Below, in pieces: positions 13,605-25,410 of a DNA stretch of 64,000 nucleotides. The DNA is from Epiperipatus broadwayi (Eukaryota > Onychophora > Udeonychophora > Euonychophora > Peripatidae): NCBI GenBank assembly GCA_028023455.1, contig JAQFVV010012404.1, positions 13,629,421 through 13,693,420 on the forward strand, in the 5' to 3' direction. Position 1 is the stretch's first letter. Each line of letters opens with the position of its first letter. The position numbers were made by a program, and so were the translations under genes. The notes beneath the pieces are model-generated. The model was not told where the DNA came from. It did not search any database and saw only the letters and a program-made list of their open reading frames with translations.

Positions 13605-16600
13605 GGTGATGTTTGAGACCTGCAAACATGGGTTTAAACCCAATCATTTAATTATAAACCACTAGGGAGTGAAGGTAGACCAATGCGCATGATTTTTTAT
13701 GTCTCTGTAAACTTCTACTCATCTAAAGTTAATATGCATATAAATTATATATTTCTATTACGGTAAACAATCGTGCATATGTGTGTGTAACAGATAAAAC
13801 TTAATAAGTAAAAGCGTTATACTATGTATATTTTTATTCATATATATTCCAATAGAGAGAAAGTTCGAGAGTGTAATGCGAGTGAATTAAATAAAAGACT
13901 TACCATATTTTAAATTCCGAAGGAATCTGTTTTCATTCTGATACAGATTTATTTAAATTTCATGTTACTTAACATTTATTCCGCAGGTCTATTTTCATCC
14001 TAAAATAGATTAAGACCAACTCTCTCAAACTTGATCTCGTTTGTATTTCAAAATTTGCTGTATCATTGTAACCATTAACGCATCCGAGGATTACCCAAAG
14101 GCAGTAACAAACGAGTATAAATACCATCGCATTTCCTAACTAAGGAGCGCTACATATTAATTTCTAACTCTGTTGCTGGGAGAAGTTACGTCACTCAGAA
14201 CCACAAAATGATGAGTGAGTAGTATTTAGATTTGCTTCCCCGGTCCTTCCAAGATCCATCCAATGCCGAAATACTCGTAAGCCATCGTCTCCAAAATACT
14301 GCCAGAATGAATTGTATGCTACATAAAGAACAGACTAAAATGATAATTTTGTCAAAATACTGCTAAATTAACTAGATTTCGTCAAATATGGAACCAACAC
14401 ATGTGCACACGGCTGTAAAGTCATCGGAAAGAAAGGTAATCCCCTGCCGCAAAAACTGAACTCTAATGCTTTCATCTTAATAATCCTTTTAACTATAAAA
14501 CGTAAATTTCAACCTTCGATAAGATTAATTCCAACCACCTAATGTATGTCTTATTAAACATTTCTAGTTTTGTACTCTTTATAATGTAAAAATGTAATTG
14601 CTTGTTTTTTTTCCATCAGTAATGCTACACCGATTAAATGCTTAAATAATGACCTCTTTTTGATTTCCTATTGCTTTTATATTTAAATTGTATTTTACTC
14701 TCTAAACTTGAATTCTAGGTTTTCACTCTTATTGTATTTTTATTTTAAATGCGGCAATTTTTCGTTATTTAATATTGTGCAAATCATACCAAATTTAATA
14801 TGCTAATAACTCAATCTGGTGAACCAATCCTATTGTATTTTTGCTATTCCGCAATTAAGGAATATTTAACCGTAAACGTAAGTCTTCTTACCATGCTATA
14901 AAATTCGCCCGATTGAGAAGTACTCCTAAATTGTGTTTTATTAATTAATATTATACCATTCGACAAAATTTAAATATATTATGTACTATTATTTCACGCA
15001 ATTGATTAGTATTATAGAAATTGAGTAATAAATAAATTTAGTTCAGAATATGTATTTCTAATGATGATTCATTTGATAAGTAGTCCGCCATCTAACGATG
15101 ATTTAAGAAACTTATTTCTCGAGCGGATTAACATGCGTTTAACGAAGGGATTCTTAATTTTTGTCTTATATATTCTATTATTAATATATCAAATAAGTTC
15201 TTTAAATAAATTGTATGCCCCCTTTTTGGGATCGCTTGGACATAATTATTTCAGTACGCTAGGCTTGATTATCATTTAAGGCCATATAAATCAGGGTTAA
15301 GACAAACCTGAAAGCCTTTGCCACGTGTCCCGATAATAACGTTCACAAATCAAAATTGCTTCATCATACTTTCTCTCATTCTTGGAATCCATATAGCACA
15401 ATTCTCGGCGGAGTGTGGAGGTCCCGACTCCCACAGATTGTGTTGGTTCGGTAAGCGCTGCTATGGGTTAACATTCGACAAATTGGAACCATGATATCTT
15501 GCCAACCACTTCGGATGCTATCCGTCACAAGTGCGGATAAGCCTATATTCTTCATTGTCAAATTGATGAAGCTTCTCGTCCTCTCAAGCATTATCATTCG
15601 GTCCGCATGTTATCGTTCATACTCCCCATACATATTTTAAATGTCTGTAAGCCGTAATGATGTGATTCTCCTAAGTCTTCCCAAAGTTCTCGTTATAAAA
15701 TAGATTAAATTTTCCCTTTTTATATACATCCTCGCCTATTAGCGCTATCCACCTTTCGTTAACCGCTATTAAACATGTTAATCATTGATTATTAATAAAA
15801 CTGTGAATGCCAAATCATACGACCATGTTAAAATAATTATGTGTTTTCCTCATTCTCTTCATAAATAATAAATGATGAATCATCTCGTAATGTCCCAAAA
15901 TAACTGATTTATAGTTAATGTAACTCTTAATAAAATCCAAATGTAATCCAAGCTCGCTAGATCATTTATTGTTTAAAATGTGATAGTTAGAATAAAAGCC
16001 CACTCACAACTATTGAATTTTATTATATTCTATGTAATTGGAAATCATGTCATTACTCGATCTAATAGCCAGGTATGGCCATTGCAATCTGTTATAGTTT
16101 TCATGATTGAAGAATGTCATAGCGTGAATAATAGAAAGTTAAATTATATTAGATATTAACCGATCGTCATATAATAAATTTATTACATGTATGTTTAGTA
16201 ATGATGTCCATAAAACTCTGTTATGCCATTAAGGTTAGTATGGAATGCATAGGTGACCATAAGTGAAACCTAGATCAGGTATTCTTTGTATAATCAAGGT
16301 TCTAAGTCATTGTAAATCTCTATATCTAGCTGTTCACATATAAATCGATTTCTAATATTAATTTTATGTTAAATAAATTTATATTTAATAGCCTACCTTT
16401 TGGAGATTTTATTGGTTCATGCATACACATCTCTTATTACTTTGCATTATCATTTAGTTAAGCTTAAATCTCTTGTGTTCTGTGAACTCTGGGGAGATAA
16501 TTGGAAAGTAGGTTGTTATGTAGAAATGTTGTTTGTAATGTGATAGGTTTGGGAGGTGGGCAATAGGGGGAGTTCATATATCCCTGACTGTGTATCTGAT

Positions 16601-16674
16601 ATGATTGAATCTAGTATTTGTAGATTAATTTTGTTAGATGAAATTGATACATTACATCATCAGAATTCTCAACA
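13605..16674 (+). mobile_element. 3.07-kb LTR-like insert (solo LTR candidate) inside Ty3 integrase
   Basis: Exact boundaries are given by the TTTCT duplication. The insert shows no coding domain; its small open frames (for example 15061-15279) are not recognised. It keeps many CpG sites, unlike its host element. A TATAAATA box at 14116-14123 with a pyrimidine-rich Inr-like CATTTCCTAACT about 20 bases on suggests a promoter, as in LTRs. Near the ends TGTTTGAGA (13610) mirrors TCTCAACA (16667-16674). The left terminus by duplication is GGTGA rather than TG, which is odd for an LTR. Five-base duplication and lack of genes favour a large solo LTR; a non-autonomous DNA element is the alternative. 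Confidence 0.6.
14116..14123 (+). promoter_or_regulatory. TATA box in LTR-like insert
   Basis: TATAAATA within 'cgagtataaataccatcg', about 510 bp from the insert's left end. It is comparable with the TATA box in the solo LTR at 43552-45184 (about 570 bp in). Confidence 0.4.
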
Positions 16675-17379
16675 TTTCTCATCAGCAATGGAGTCCAACA
16701 TACACAGGTTGCTCCCTACCACCTGGTCAGTAATGGTGTCACAAAGAGGGTCATACAGTCAGTAAAAGAGAGCCTGTGATGTGACACATGTGGAAATTGG
16801 AGCCAGTGTCTAGCTCAATACCTGTTAATCAACATATCACACCATCTGCAGTGTCTAGCTCAAAACCTGTTAACCAACATATCACACCATCTACAGCCAC
16901 ATGATTAAACCTAGCTGAGATGCTTTTCAACAGACATCTCACACATGTTTGGATTTTGTACATCTGGATAGAGCCACAAGAGCAACACCCAATGCAATGC
17001 ACAGCAAAGAATATGTGAATTTTAACCAGATAATGTGGTTTTTGCATGAGTCACTGGCAGGGGCTCCCCCTGGATTCCTGCCACAGCAGAACAGCAGACA
17101 GACTCCTTGTCATATGAAGTTCAGACAGACTCACTTGGGGGTGAAACACTAGCACATAGATCAATTGCAAGCAAGGGTGACTGTCACTGAACAATCCATC
17201 TTAACTCCAGCAGAGGCACTGATTGATGCTCCAAAAACATCACCTGAAGCAGCAGCGGAAACCACAGACAATGCTAACCCAACACCTCTCTGGCAAACCA
17301 TCTCCAAAACCATACAAGGAGCACTTTTTGTATCAACATTGACATCTGGCATATCTCAAAGACTATGATGTCTCATTCT
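16675..17379 (+). pseudogene. Ty3 integrase end and 3' coding tail
   Basis: Integrase resumes with SNGVQHTQVAPYHLVSNG followed by VTKRVIQSVK. The position of the third catalytic residue (normally E in SNG-aER) is Lys, so the DDE triad is broken. Downstream open pieces at 16949-17152 and 17165-17368 (an Ala/Thr/Pro-rich stretch, SPEAAAETTDNANPTPLWQT) fit a low-complexity C-terminal tail. A 45-bp tandem duplication lies at 16806-16895. The final stop is close to the polypurine tract. Confidence 0.75.
16806..16895. repeat. 45-bp direct tandem duplication in the integrase tail
   Basis: 'gtgtctagctcaatacctgt...' at 16806-16850 repeats at 16851-16895 with about four changes. The unit is a multiple of three, so it would have kept the frame. 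Confidence 0.9.
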
Positions 17380-17392
17380 AAGGGGGAAGGGG
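17380..17392 (+). promoter_or_regulatory. Polypurine tract of the Ty3 element
   Basis: AAGGGGGAAGGGG directly abuts the 3' LTR. This is the expected site of plus-strand priming. Confidence 0.85.
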
Positions 17393-17625
17393 TGTTATGT
17401 ATTGGGTTTATGCAACATCACAAGGGCTAGCTGCAGGATGAATATTTTTCAGTCATGGACTCACAATAATGCCATCAACATGTTTGTTGGACTCACTAAT
17501 ATAAACTGCTGTAATGATGGTACATACAGCTACATATTGTAATATAATTAAGTACTGAATTAATAAAATGTTGTAATATTAAACAACTAGGAAGTAGTTG
17601 TAATTGAATTGATGTAGACATAACA
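17393..17625 (+). repeat. 3' LTR of the Ty3 element (233 bp)
   Basis: Begins TGTTATGTATTGGG and ends GACATAACA, followed by the duplicated ATGTG. It aligns end to end with 9918-10152, with scattered substitutions and small indels. Confidence 0.93.
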
Positions 17626-17630
17626 ATGTG

Positions 17631-17730
17631 TAGTAAAGAGGCTCTAGATCAGAGAGACTGGATTAAAATTGGAAAGACCTTCATCCTGCAGTGGAATAAT
17701 AATTATTGAAAATGATGACATCCATGCATT
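17631..17730 (+). pseudogene. 3' end of the interrupted RTE-like LINE
   Basis: Reads SKEALDQRDWIKIGKTFILQ then an A/T-rich tail with ATGATGA units. The second family copy gives SGKAMDQRNWIKLIDVFIL at 59160-59224, which shows that this is the missing 3' part of the LINE at 7460-9917. Confidence 0.85.
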
Positions 17731-19065
17731 CATAGTTTTTTTTCTTGTGCTATTTAAGTCATTTTATACAATTTGTATTTTATATTAACAATTAACAAAT
17801 AATTGTATTGTAATGTGATCTTTCATTAGATTACATTTACTGCTAATACGTATAATTTTTTTCATTGCATATAATAAATAAACTTGAATTTATTAAATAC
17901 AAGAGAGTGTGTTGAGAATAGTTGTTATACATATATTTCGTAAATATTGTGTTCCTTATATAATATAATTTTGTACAAATACTCATATGAGTATACTATT
18001 CACGAGTCAATTGTTTGACCACCAGGGAATGCTACTTCACAGTTAATAAAAATTCTGTATCGTTTAGCATACATCATTTTCCATGATTTTTTACAATTTA
18101 TTTTAATTATTTTTTATTTAATAAATATTATCATTTTATATGTATCCCCTACTTTTGTAAATAGCATGAAGTCATAGGGGTTTTTCATTCTGTTATTGAG
18201 AATAAAAAAGAAAATGAAACGTAGATGGGTATAATTTATTATTCGAAGTAAAGCAAAATATAATTATATACATATAAAACAGATTTATTAATAAGAATAT
18301 ATACATAAGTGGATAAAGTTATATATAATAATAATAAATGTTTAATTATATATTTATTATTTTTAAAATCTCAGAAGTTAGTTTTAAAAAAAACTTCACT
18401 GAAATCTAAATTTAAAACACACACACACACTATTTCAATAAAATTAACTTTGGGTTTATATCGATTTTTAAAAAAGGGTTGAATTTAGCTCTTTCATTAT
18501 TTCTTCAATTTTCATCGTTCTCGACAACTTTTTTTTTTTTATATATATTAAAACTTTTAAATGCTTCACACTCATTAATATTAAATAAGCGAAATACAAA
18601 ATCATTCAATATTTCCTTTTTTGAGCACTCTAGTGGTATACCTTACAACTAAATCTAAAAAGAATGTGAACCCCATTTGCTTATTAAAGAGTAACAAATC
18701 CTACACACAACTGAATTAAAATGTAAACAAAATCTTTAAAAAATGTTAAAGATAAAATGATCCAAAATAGTAAGAAGATTTTTTTTCAATCTTTAAACTG
18801 CAATAAACAAAGCTAAAGCATATGAAAACGTAATATTATAAACTACATTTTGTTTTGTATATATAATACTTTGAAAAGATATGAAAATTAACTATTTTAA
18901 TAACCGTTGATTATTGTTTATAAAACAATCTTATATGATTACCATATTTTCAGATATCTAATAACAGCGCTACTATATTGGACATTAGATTTTTATCCTT
19001 TAAAAAATAAATTTCTATATTATAAATTGTTGTATAATTAACACATACATATATACAATGAACAT
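17731..19065. other. No gene seen
   Basis: A/T-rich DNA with a short (CA)n near 18417 and homopolymer runs. No domain or repeat structure was recognised. Confidence 0.55.
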
Positions 19066-19320
19066 TTTTTTAAAATCTCAAAGTGCATTAGTAGCCAGTA
19101 ATAGAAAAATAAAAAAGTCAACTTTTAGTTTGAATAGTATCAGCTTAAAAATGTAAATCAATTATCTTAGTAATTATTTAGATGAAAGGCAGACTTTGAT
19201 GTTGAATGGCAACTCCGATACAATGATGTTGCATTTAATATGTTAAGAATATTGAGGGCTTTGTTAACAGCTGATAATTTATTTAATATGTTAATCAAAC
19301 GTTATAAGGTGTTTATTCAC
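19066..19320 (+). pseudogene. Short fragment of the CFDP2-like LINE (RT C-terminal)
   Basis: 'ttgaatagtatcagcttaaaaatgtaaatcaatta' and 'aggcagactttgatgttga' at 19119-19205 match 'cttggatggttatcaacttaaaaatgtaaatcaactta' and 'gatggactttgatgctga' at 21967-22051. Translated, it is the ingL-nVd-F-YLGS region that follows the RT palm. It is a second, truncated copy in the same orientation, 2.8 kb upstream of the longer one. Confidence 0.7.
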
Positions 19321-20149
19321 TCAGAAGATTAGCCAAATTAAAAGTCAGGTCAGCGATTTGGATGGCTTATTTCCTAATCAAAATTGGTGATATTTGTATT
19401 GCCTCCAATTAGTTTTTGTGTTGTTCTACTTTATGTTTAGAACTCATGAAATAATTTTTGCAAGATTTTGTAGGTAATTGTATTTAAAATCCTCCTCAAT
19501 AGCTCAACAAGATGAAAATAATTTATATTGCAACTAATACAATTCATCAGTATTTGATTTTATCCAATTATTTCCTGAGGGTGACAATGCACAAATGATG
19601 TGTTTTTGGAAATCTTTCTAGAAAAACTACAAGAAAGTCAGTAAATAGATTATAAAAAACTAAAAATGACATTTTATCACCTAATCTCTACTGATATATA
19701 TATATTCTTATCTCAATGTTTTATCAATCATTACAAATAAGCAGCATACAAGTTTATTGTGACTGTTCTTATTTTAATGCATGGATTTTTTGTCAATAAA
19801 TTCATTATTATCAGACTCAGTTACAAATTACATTTAATTTTTACTAGAAATAAGAAGCACTTTTTTAATTTTGTGAGTTTTATGTGTAAATAGTCCTTTT
19901 GCTTACAAAAGATGCACCTAGTGGCAATAGCATGTGGCTTTTGAATTATACTTTTTGAATGTGAATAGCTACAAACTTTTGTGAAAGGGCAGATTAGTCA
20001 ATGAAAGGATGCTGAAAGAATAATTTAGTATTTTTCTATGGAATGGTGTTAAAACTTACTTTGCAAAATGGTACTAAACTTCAATCTTAGATTTAGAGAA
20101 TTCAGAGAAAGAAACATTTTATTTCTTACTGGGTTACATTATAGCAGGA
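19321..20149. other. Unassigned; possibly degraded 5' part of the following LINE
   Basis: No clear motif. It lies between two parts of the same LINE family and may hold an unreadable endonuclease region. Confidence 0.35.
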
Positions 20150-22760
20150 ATATCATTAATAGATTAATTGTTTTTTGCTTGTACAAATAGTAGACTGTCC
20201 AAAAGTTGTTGGAAAATGATATTGGTTGAAAAAGGAGGTCTGTTGCTATAAAGAACATGGACAGTTCCATTCTCAAACAGTGGTATTTAATAAATTAAAT
20301 TATAGTTAGTCAGAACACAAGAAAGTTCATATTATGAGATCACTTACAAATGTGGATTGTTGGGCAAATTATAGATTAGTAGCCCCCAAGATTAAAATGA
20401 TAATTGCATTAAAAAGTAAATCTTATTCCAATCATTATTACAAAAAAATATTGATGTTTGTTCTTTAAAAGTACCTATTATACATAGTAAATTTCAACAA
20501 TTATTAAATATAAAAATTGTCCTTTAGGATTGGCATATTACTGAAGCATTCTATTTGATACAAGAAAATATGTTCTTGGATTCGCTAAAAAGAAGAGTCA
20601 CGGCATGTTTTCAGACAATGATCTTATTATTAGTGATTTGATTAAAAGAAAATATAGTATTTTCTGTTAGCAATATGGTAAATTCAATGTCAAACTTCTT
20701 ATAAATATATGAGATCTGAAGGCAAAAATTCAATGACTGAAAAAAAGGCTTTAAAATGATTAATGGATAAAAAGAGTGGAGAAGTTACAGAGACTACTGA
20801 TGTGGTCACTGTATACCTTTTTTTGATATACTCAAAGCAATATGTGGACTTCAATAACAGTATCACAATCCTATTAAATCCAGTAATGACACTTTCTTAT
20901 TTTGAACATGTGAAAAGAATATTTTGACATCTTTTAAATAATGATAAACAAGAATTAAGATGATGACTTTTAATGACATATCCATTTTAACTATTTATTT
21001 AAATGTGGACAAAAATAACTAAATTAGTGAAGCCAAAAAAGATCTTTGTAGTTTTAAAAATGGTAAGACTGACAGTCCTGATGACATATCTGGAAATTTT
21101 AAATTATGGTGGTAATACATTAGTTTATAAAGATATTGCAATTTTGAAGAAATACATAAACTGGTGAAGTCATGTCTTGATTTTAAGAAGGCTTTTGTTG
21201 TTCCAATTTATAAAAACCAAAGATAATAGACAAAATTTCTACAGTTATCATTTAATATCATTATTATTCACTTCAGTAAAAATACTTTCAATGATATTGT
21301 TGAATAGTTTGCTTCCAGTTATTTGATGAATGGTTACCAAAAACTCTGTGTAGTTTTAGAAAAAAAGAAACACAATAGACATCATTTTTGTTGCCAGAAA
21401 AGTGCAAGAAAAAAGTCTAGAACAAAAGAATAATTTACATATTGCTTTTATTGATTTACTTAGGTATATGATTCAGTTAATAGGACAGATCTATGATATT
21501 GTTTAAAATTACTTGGATGTCCACCAAAATTTATTTATATTATATAGCTTCTACATAATGAAATGAGAGAAAATATTACTACAGATGAAAAATCTGAGGT
21601 ATTTGAAATGAAAACAGGTGTTAAACAAGAATTTGTATTTGCTCTACTTTTTCAGTTTTTATAATTAGCAGTCTTTGGAATTGTTTATAAGTTGCTTAAT
21701 TAAACAGAAATCAAGAAATGGTTTAGGTTTGATGGTGGAATTTTTAATTTAAATTAACTAAAAACAAAAATAAAAACTTCTTTTTGGATTCCAGATTTAC
21801 AATATGCTGATGATTATGCTATGCTACTTTTGTCAGCTGAAAAAATAATCTACAGAATATACTTTAAGTTTTGAATACAATGTACATAAACCTTGGTCTA
21901 ATAATTAATGGCCAAAACCTCAAATTCTTTAACAACCAGTGATATTTTCCTTTAACAACATTTAGCTTGGATGGTTATCAACTTAAAAATGTAAATCAAC
22001 TTAATAATCTTGATAGTTTTTAATAAGTAGAAAGATGGACTTTGATGCTGATATACAACATAGACTTGAATTGCTGTTTTTAACAAGCTAAAAAATAGAG
22101 TATTTTGTTACAGGGAAATAGTTATTGCAACAAAATTAGCTGTCTTTAGAGCTGTATTTTATCTAATTTATAATGCAGAAGTCAAATTTTGACACTTTAT
22201 CAATGCATTAAAAAGTTTCATTTAAGGATTCTCTGTAAAATGCTACAACAACAAGATTACAAAACAAATCTATATAATTTTAAACTGAATAGATATAAAA
22301 CTGCAAAGCCCATTATTGTAAATCACATCTTTATTGAATTGGACAAGAGTTAACAATGCAAAATTTCTTAAAAGATGTTTTATGATTAAGTAGAGCAATT
22401 TGCTTGTGGAGAGGTAGATTCTATTTATGTAAGAATGATTATAACTGAAAAATTTTATAGAGATGCAATGTGGAGAGCTACAATCACACATGATATTGAG
22501 ATATTTCAAAAAGAAAAGTTTTCTGCTGAAGCAATTAACAAATAGCATTGCAAAATATCAAATAAGAAGAAAAATGAACCAGCATATTCTATGTGTGGAC
22601 ATATTTGTGGTTTGCAAATTGGTTGGTATAATCATTGTACAACTCATTTTTACAGCAGTTTTTCCTCCCTTTTTTTATATTTTAACTGTGAAATGCAGCT
22701 CTTCTTGACATACATGTTCTAATCTATTATCTACACTGTGAATAAATTGAATTGGGTTTT
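20150..22760 (+). pseudogene. CFDP2-like non-LTR retrotransposon remnant (EN, RT, C-terminal zinc finger)
   Basis: The family carries an endonuclease and a reverse transcriptase annotated in many genomes as craniofacial-development-protein-2-like. Order seen: TWTVPFS near 20258 (EN TWmHPRS); DCWANYRLVAPKIK at 20350 (EN end, cWTDHRLv-sK); HGMFSDNDLIISDLIKRK near 20600; NYGGNTLVYKD and YKNQR-like pieces at 21100-21230; CGF-RKKET near 21350; EKCKKK, then IDLLRYMIQLI-type region; TGVKQEFVFA at 21620; LQYADDYAM at 21800 with both Asp; KIKTSFW; and a C-terminal FLKDVL-LSRAICLWRGRF. It ends with a C2H2-type finger, CGHICGLQIGWYNHCTTH, near 22595-22655. Multiple stops make it a pseudogene. Clade placement is not resolved. 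Confidence 0.82.
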
Positions 22761-23699
22761 TGGGTATTATAATCTGTTTTTCCTATTGTCTTTTTCTTAT
22801 ACTATACATTTCTTTAAAAAATATGGATTACCAAATATTACTAAATTTTCACAGAAGTGATATTAATTATTTTTAAAAAGTTTTTTTTTTTTTTGCAACT
22901 TATGTGCCATTTAGTTATTTATAAATTTAATATGTAATTTAAAATATGAAAAGATAATTTAAAAAAAAAACAACAGAATAATACATGTCTCTATTATATT
23001 TTGTTAAAAAATTATAGAACCAAAAAATAACAAGAATGTAAAATAATTTATGACAATTTATGGTCGTCATGTAAAAGAAAAATAACAGAAACAAAAATAT
23101 TTTCCTGTATATATATATATCAATGTGAACCCTCCAATAACTTTAGTTTTTCAGAAATAATAATAATTCTCCCCTTAATTTTATATATTATCATGGACTT
23201 CCTATTTTCATTTTTTTCTAATTTTTTATTACATTTAATAGAAATTTTTATTAAATGATTTTAAAGTTGGAAAATTGATTTGTTTGTTTGTTTATTTATT
23301 AACTTTTGGTCTTTTTAAAGTTAGAATGAAATTTTAATATTGAGAATTAATATATTTAAATACATTAGAATTGCTTGAAATTTAATAAGTATGTAATTAA
23401 TTAATATCAAGATAATCCATATAGCCCACTAGTCTTTTCAGCAGGTTATCTAGTTTCTTAGATATGGAACTTTTTTTTAACATTTTAAAATCAACATTTA
23501 ATAGATTTAAGTTCATATAATTTATTAAAATTTTGTACATTTATTTAAAATCTCTATTAAAATAATTGGAAACAGTAATATTTTAAATAGATGACTTAGT
23601 TTCTTAGATGGGGGGGGGGGGTAAATAATGATTGCTGGTTTTCTTTGTTGCAAATGAGAAAGTTTTTTTTAACAAAAGAAAATTTCAAAAAACTTTAAA

Positions 23700-23900
23700 C
23701 AGAAAAGTTTCTTACTGATTTCTTATACATAAATAATTATATACACAAACTAAATATGATATATACATAAAAAGTATAATATTACCTTATTGCAGAAATA
23801 ACTAGTGATATATATACACTATGTGTGTGAAATTGATTTAAAGTAAATTATATATGTTAAGTGAAGTTCATTTACAATATATTTTTGTAAGCAATTTTTT
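23700..23900 (+). repeat. Dispersed repeat family, copy 1
   Basis: The core 'gatatatacataaaaagtataatattacctta', 'gcagaaataactagtgatatatatacacta', 'gatttaaagtaaatta' and 'ttaagtgaagttcatt' recurs at 25270-25410. Shorter copies lie at 24165-24225 and 31190-31250. Confidence 0.75.
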
Positions 23901-24164
23901 TTTTACAATAAAAATCTCCAATCAAAAACAAAATTGTCAAACACTTTTCACTTAAAACAATATTTCATATTTTTAATCATTTTTATACACATATATTATT
24001 ATATAATATAAACAAAATGTCTGTTAATTAAAACAAAATTGCAATCATAATAAAAATAATAAATTTAATGTTAATAAATTATTAAAAACAGTCTTTAAAT
24101 TTGCAGAAGTACTTTCGAGTAATTTCTTAAACCTGCCTCAACTGCCATTAAATTTAAAAAAAAA

Positions 24165-24230
24165 AAAGATATATACATAAGGGGTATATATTTTAACTTA
24201 CAGGAGAAATATCTAGTAATATATTGTAAA
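24165..24230 (+). repeat. Dispersed repeat family, partial copy 2
   Basis: 'gatatatacataaggggtatatattttaactta' then 'ggagaaatatctagtaatata', collinear with the copy at 23755-23820. Confidence 0.65.
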
Positions 24231-25264
24231 GAATGGGAAGATCCGCCCTTTCCATTAAAGTGCTATTTATGTTTTTTTTTTTAAAAAAAATTTCTTTAAT
24301 TTGGCTTAGTTTGACATTATTTAGTTCATTTTATTTTATTGTGATATGTGCCTTTATTGGTGATTGTGGAGTTTAAATAGCAATGATAATATATAAACTT
24401 GTATTTGTCTGTGTATATAAATATTATGTATAAATAATAGCATATAAAATTGCTACTATATATTTATTTTGTAGTTTATTTGGTAATTGTTTAGGATGTA
24501 ATTTTATTGTTTGTTATTTATTTATTTTTGTAAACTGCAAAACTGATTTTCTATGTAATATTTATTATTATTATTTTATTTTAATATTTTTAAAAAAATC
24601 AAATAATTGTTGTAATGAAGATCTTTAAGTTAGCACATTAAAGGTTTAAACAATGGAAGGAAATTACTATAGCAACAAATTAAAAAGATAATCACTATTC
24701 AAAAGATAGAAAGCAAAACTTTTACTTTAGACTCTTCTACAAATTTCCTTTTTGCCATAAATATAACAACTGTTGGATTGAGATTTATGAGAGAATAGTA
24801 TAGAGATGTTTTTAAAGGAATAAGAAAGTTTGTTTATAATATAGTTTTTCTTAAGCATTTTTTTTAAATAATAAGAAAAAAATGTTAACAATTTTAAATA
24901 GAAATTACTTATTGATTTCTTATACATATACAATTATTATTTAAGTAATATGTTTGGGTGCAATTTGAAAATTATAATTACAATTTGTAATGTTATAATT
25001 GACAATATATTAGTCTGCATTCAGAACATGTTATATTTACCTGTTTAAAGAAATTTATTTAAATTTCTTTATTTCAATAATTTCAATGTCTGTGGTCAAG
25101 TTATAATCTTTACTGTTTATATAAATATAAGGGACTATAAATAAAGGGGAATTCCATCTTTATTGTTAAAAGGAGGTTGCTTTGACAACAGTTTGAGATT
25201 GCTGATTGTTATGTATATTGGGATTGTCTACGAGTTGACTGGTTTCTAATGGTTATATATAATC

Positions 25265-25410
25265 ATGTATACAGATTAAATATGATATATACATAAAGGA
25301 GTATAAATATTAACTTACTGCAGCAACATCTACTAATATATATATACACTATATGTTTAAATTGATTTAAAATAAAATCTTTATATATTAAGTGAAGTTC
25401 ATTTTGATAA
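25265..25410 (+). repeat. Dispersed repeat family, copy 3
   Basis: 'tatgatatatacataaaggagtataaatattaacttactgcag', 'acatctactaatatatatatacacta' and 'ttaagtgaagttcatt' repeat the order seen at 23755-23870. The next 100 bp also match loosely (poly-A, 'aatcaaaaacaaaa', 'cacttttcact/gactttccatt'), so the unit is at least 250 bp. Confidence 0.75.

Larger units (their letters stand above)
9918..17625 (+). mobile_element. Ty3/Gypsy-type LTR retrotransposon (Mag/K02A2.6-like), nested and itself interrupted
   Basis: A complete but dead element. It has short LTRs (9918-10152 and 17393-17625), gag, protease, RT, RNase H and integrase in Ty3 order, a polypurine tract at 17380-17392, and an ATGTG target duplication. 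It is inserted in the 3' part of the RTE-like LINE. A 3.07-kb insert (13605-16674) splits the integrase, so the original length is about 4.6 kb. The CCHC knuckle with one Cys lost and the integrase with the catalytic Glu replaced show long inactivity. The LTRs differ at many positions, so this insertion is not recent. Confidence 0.92.
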
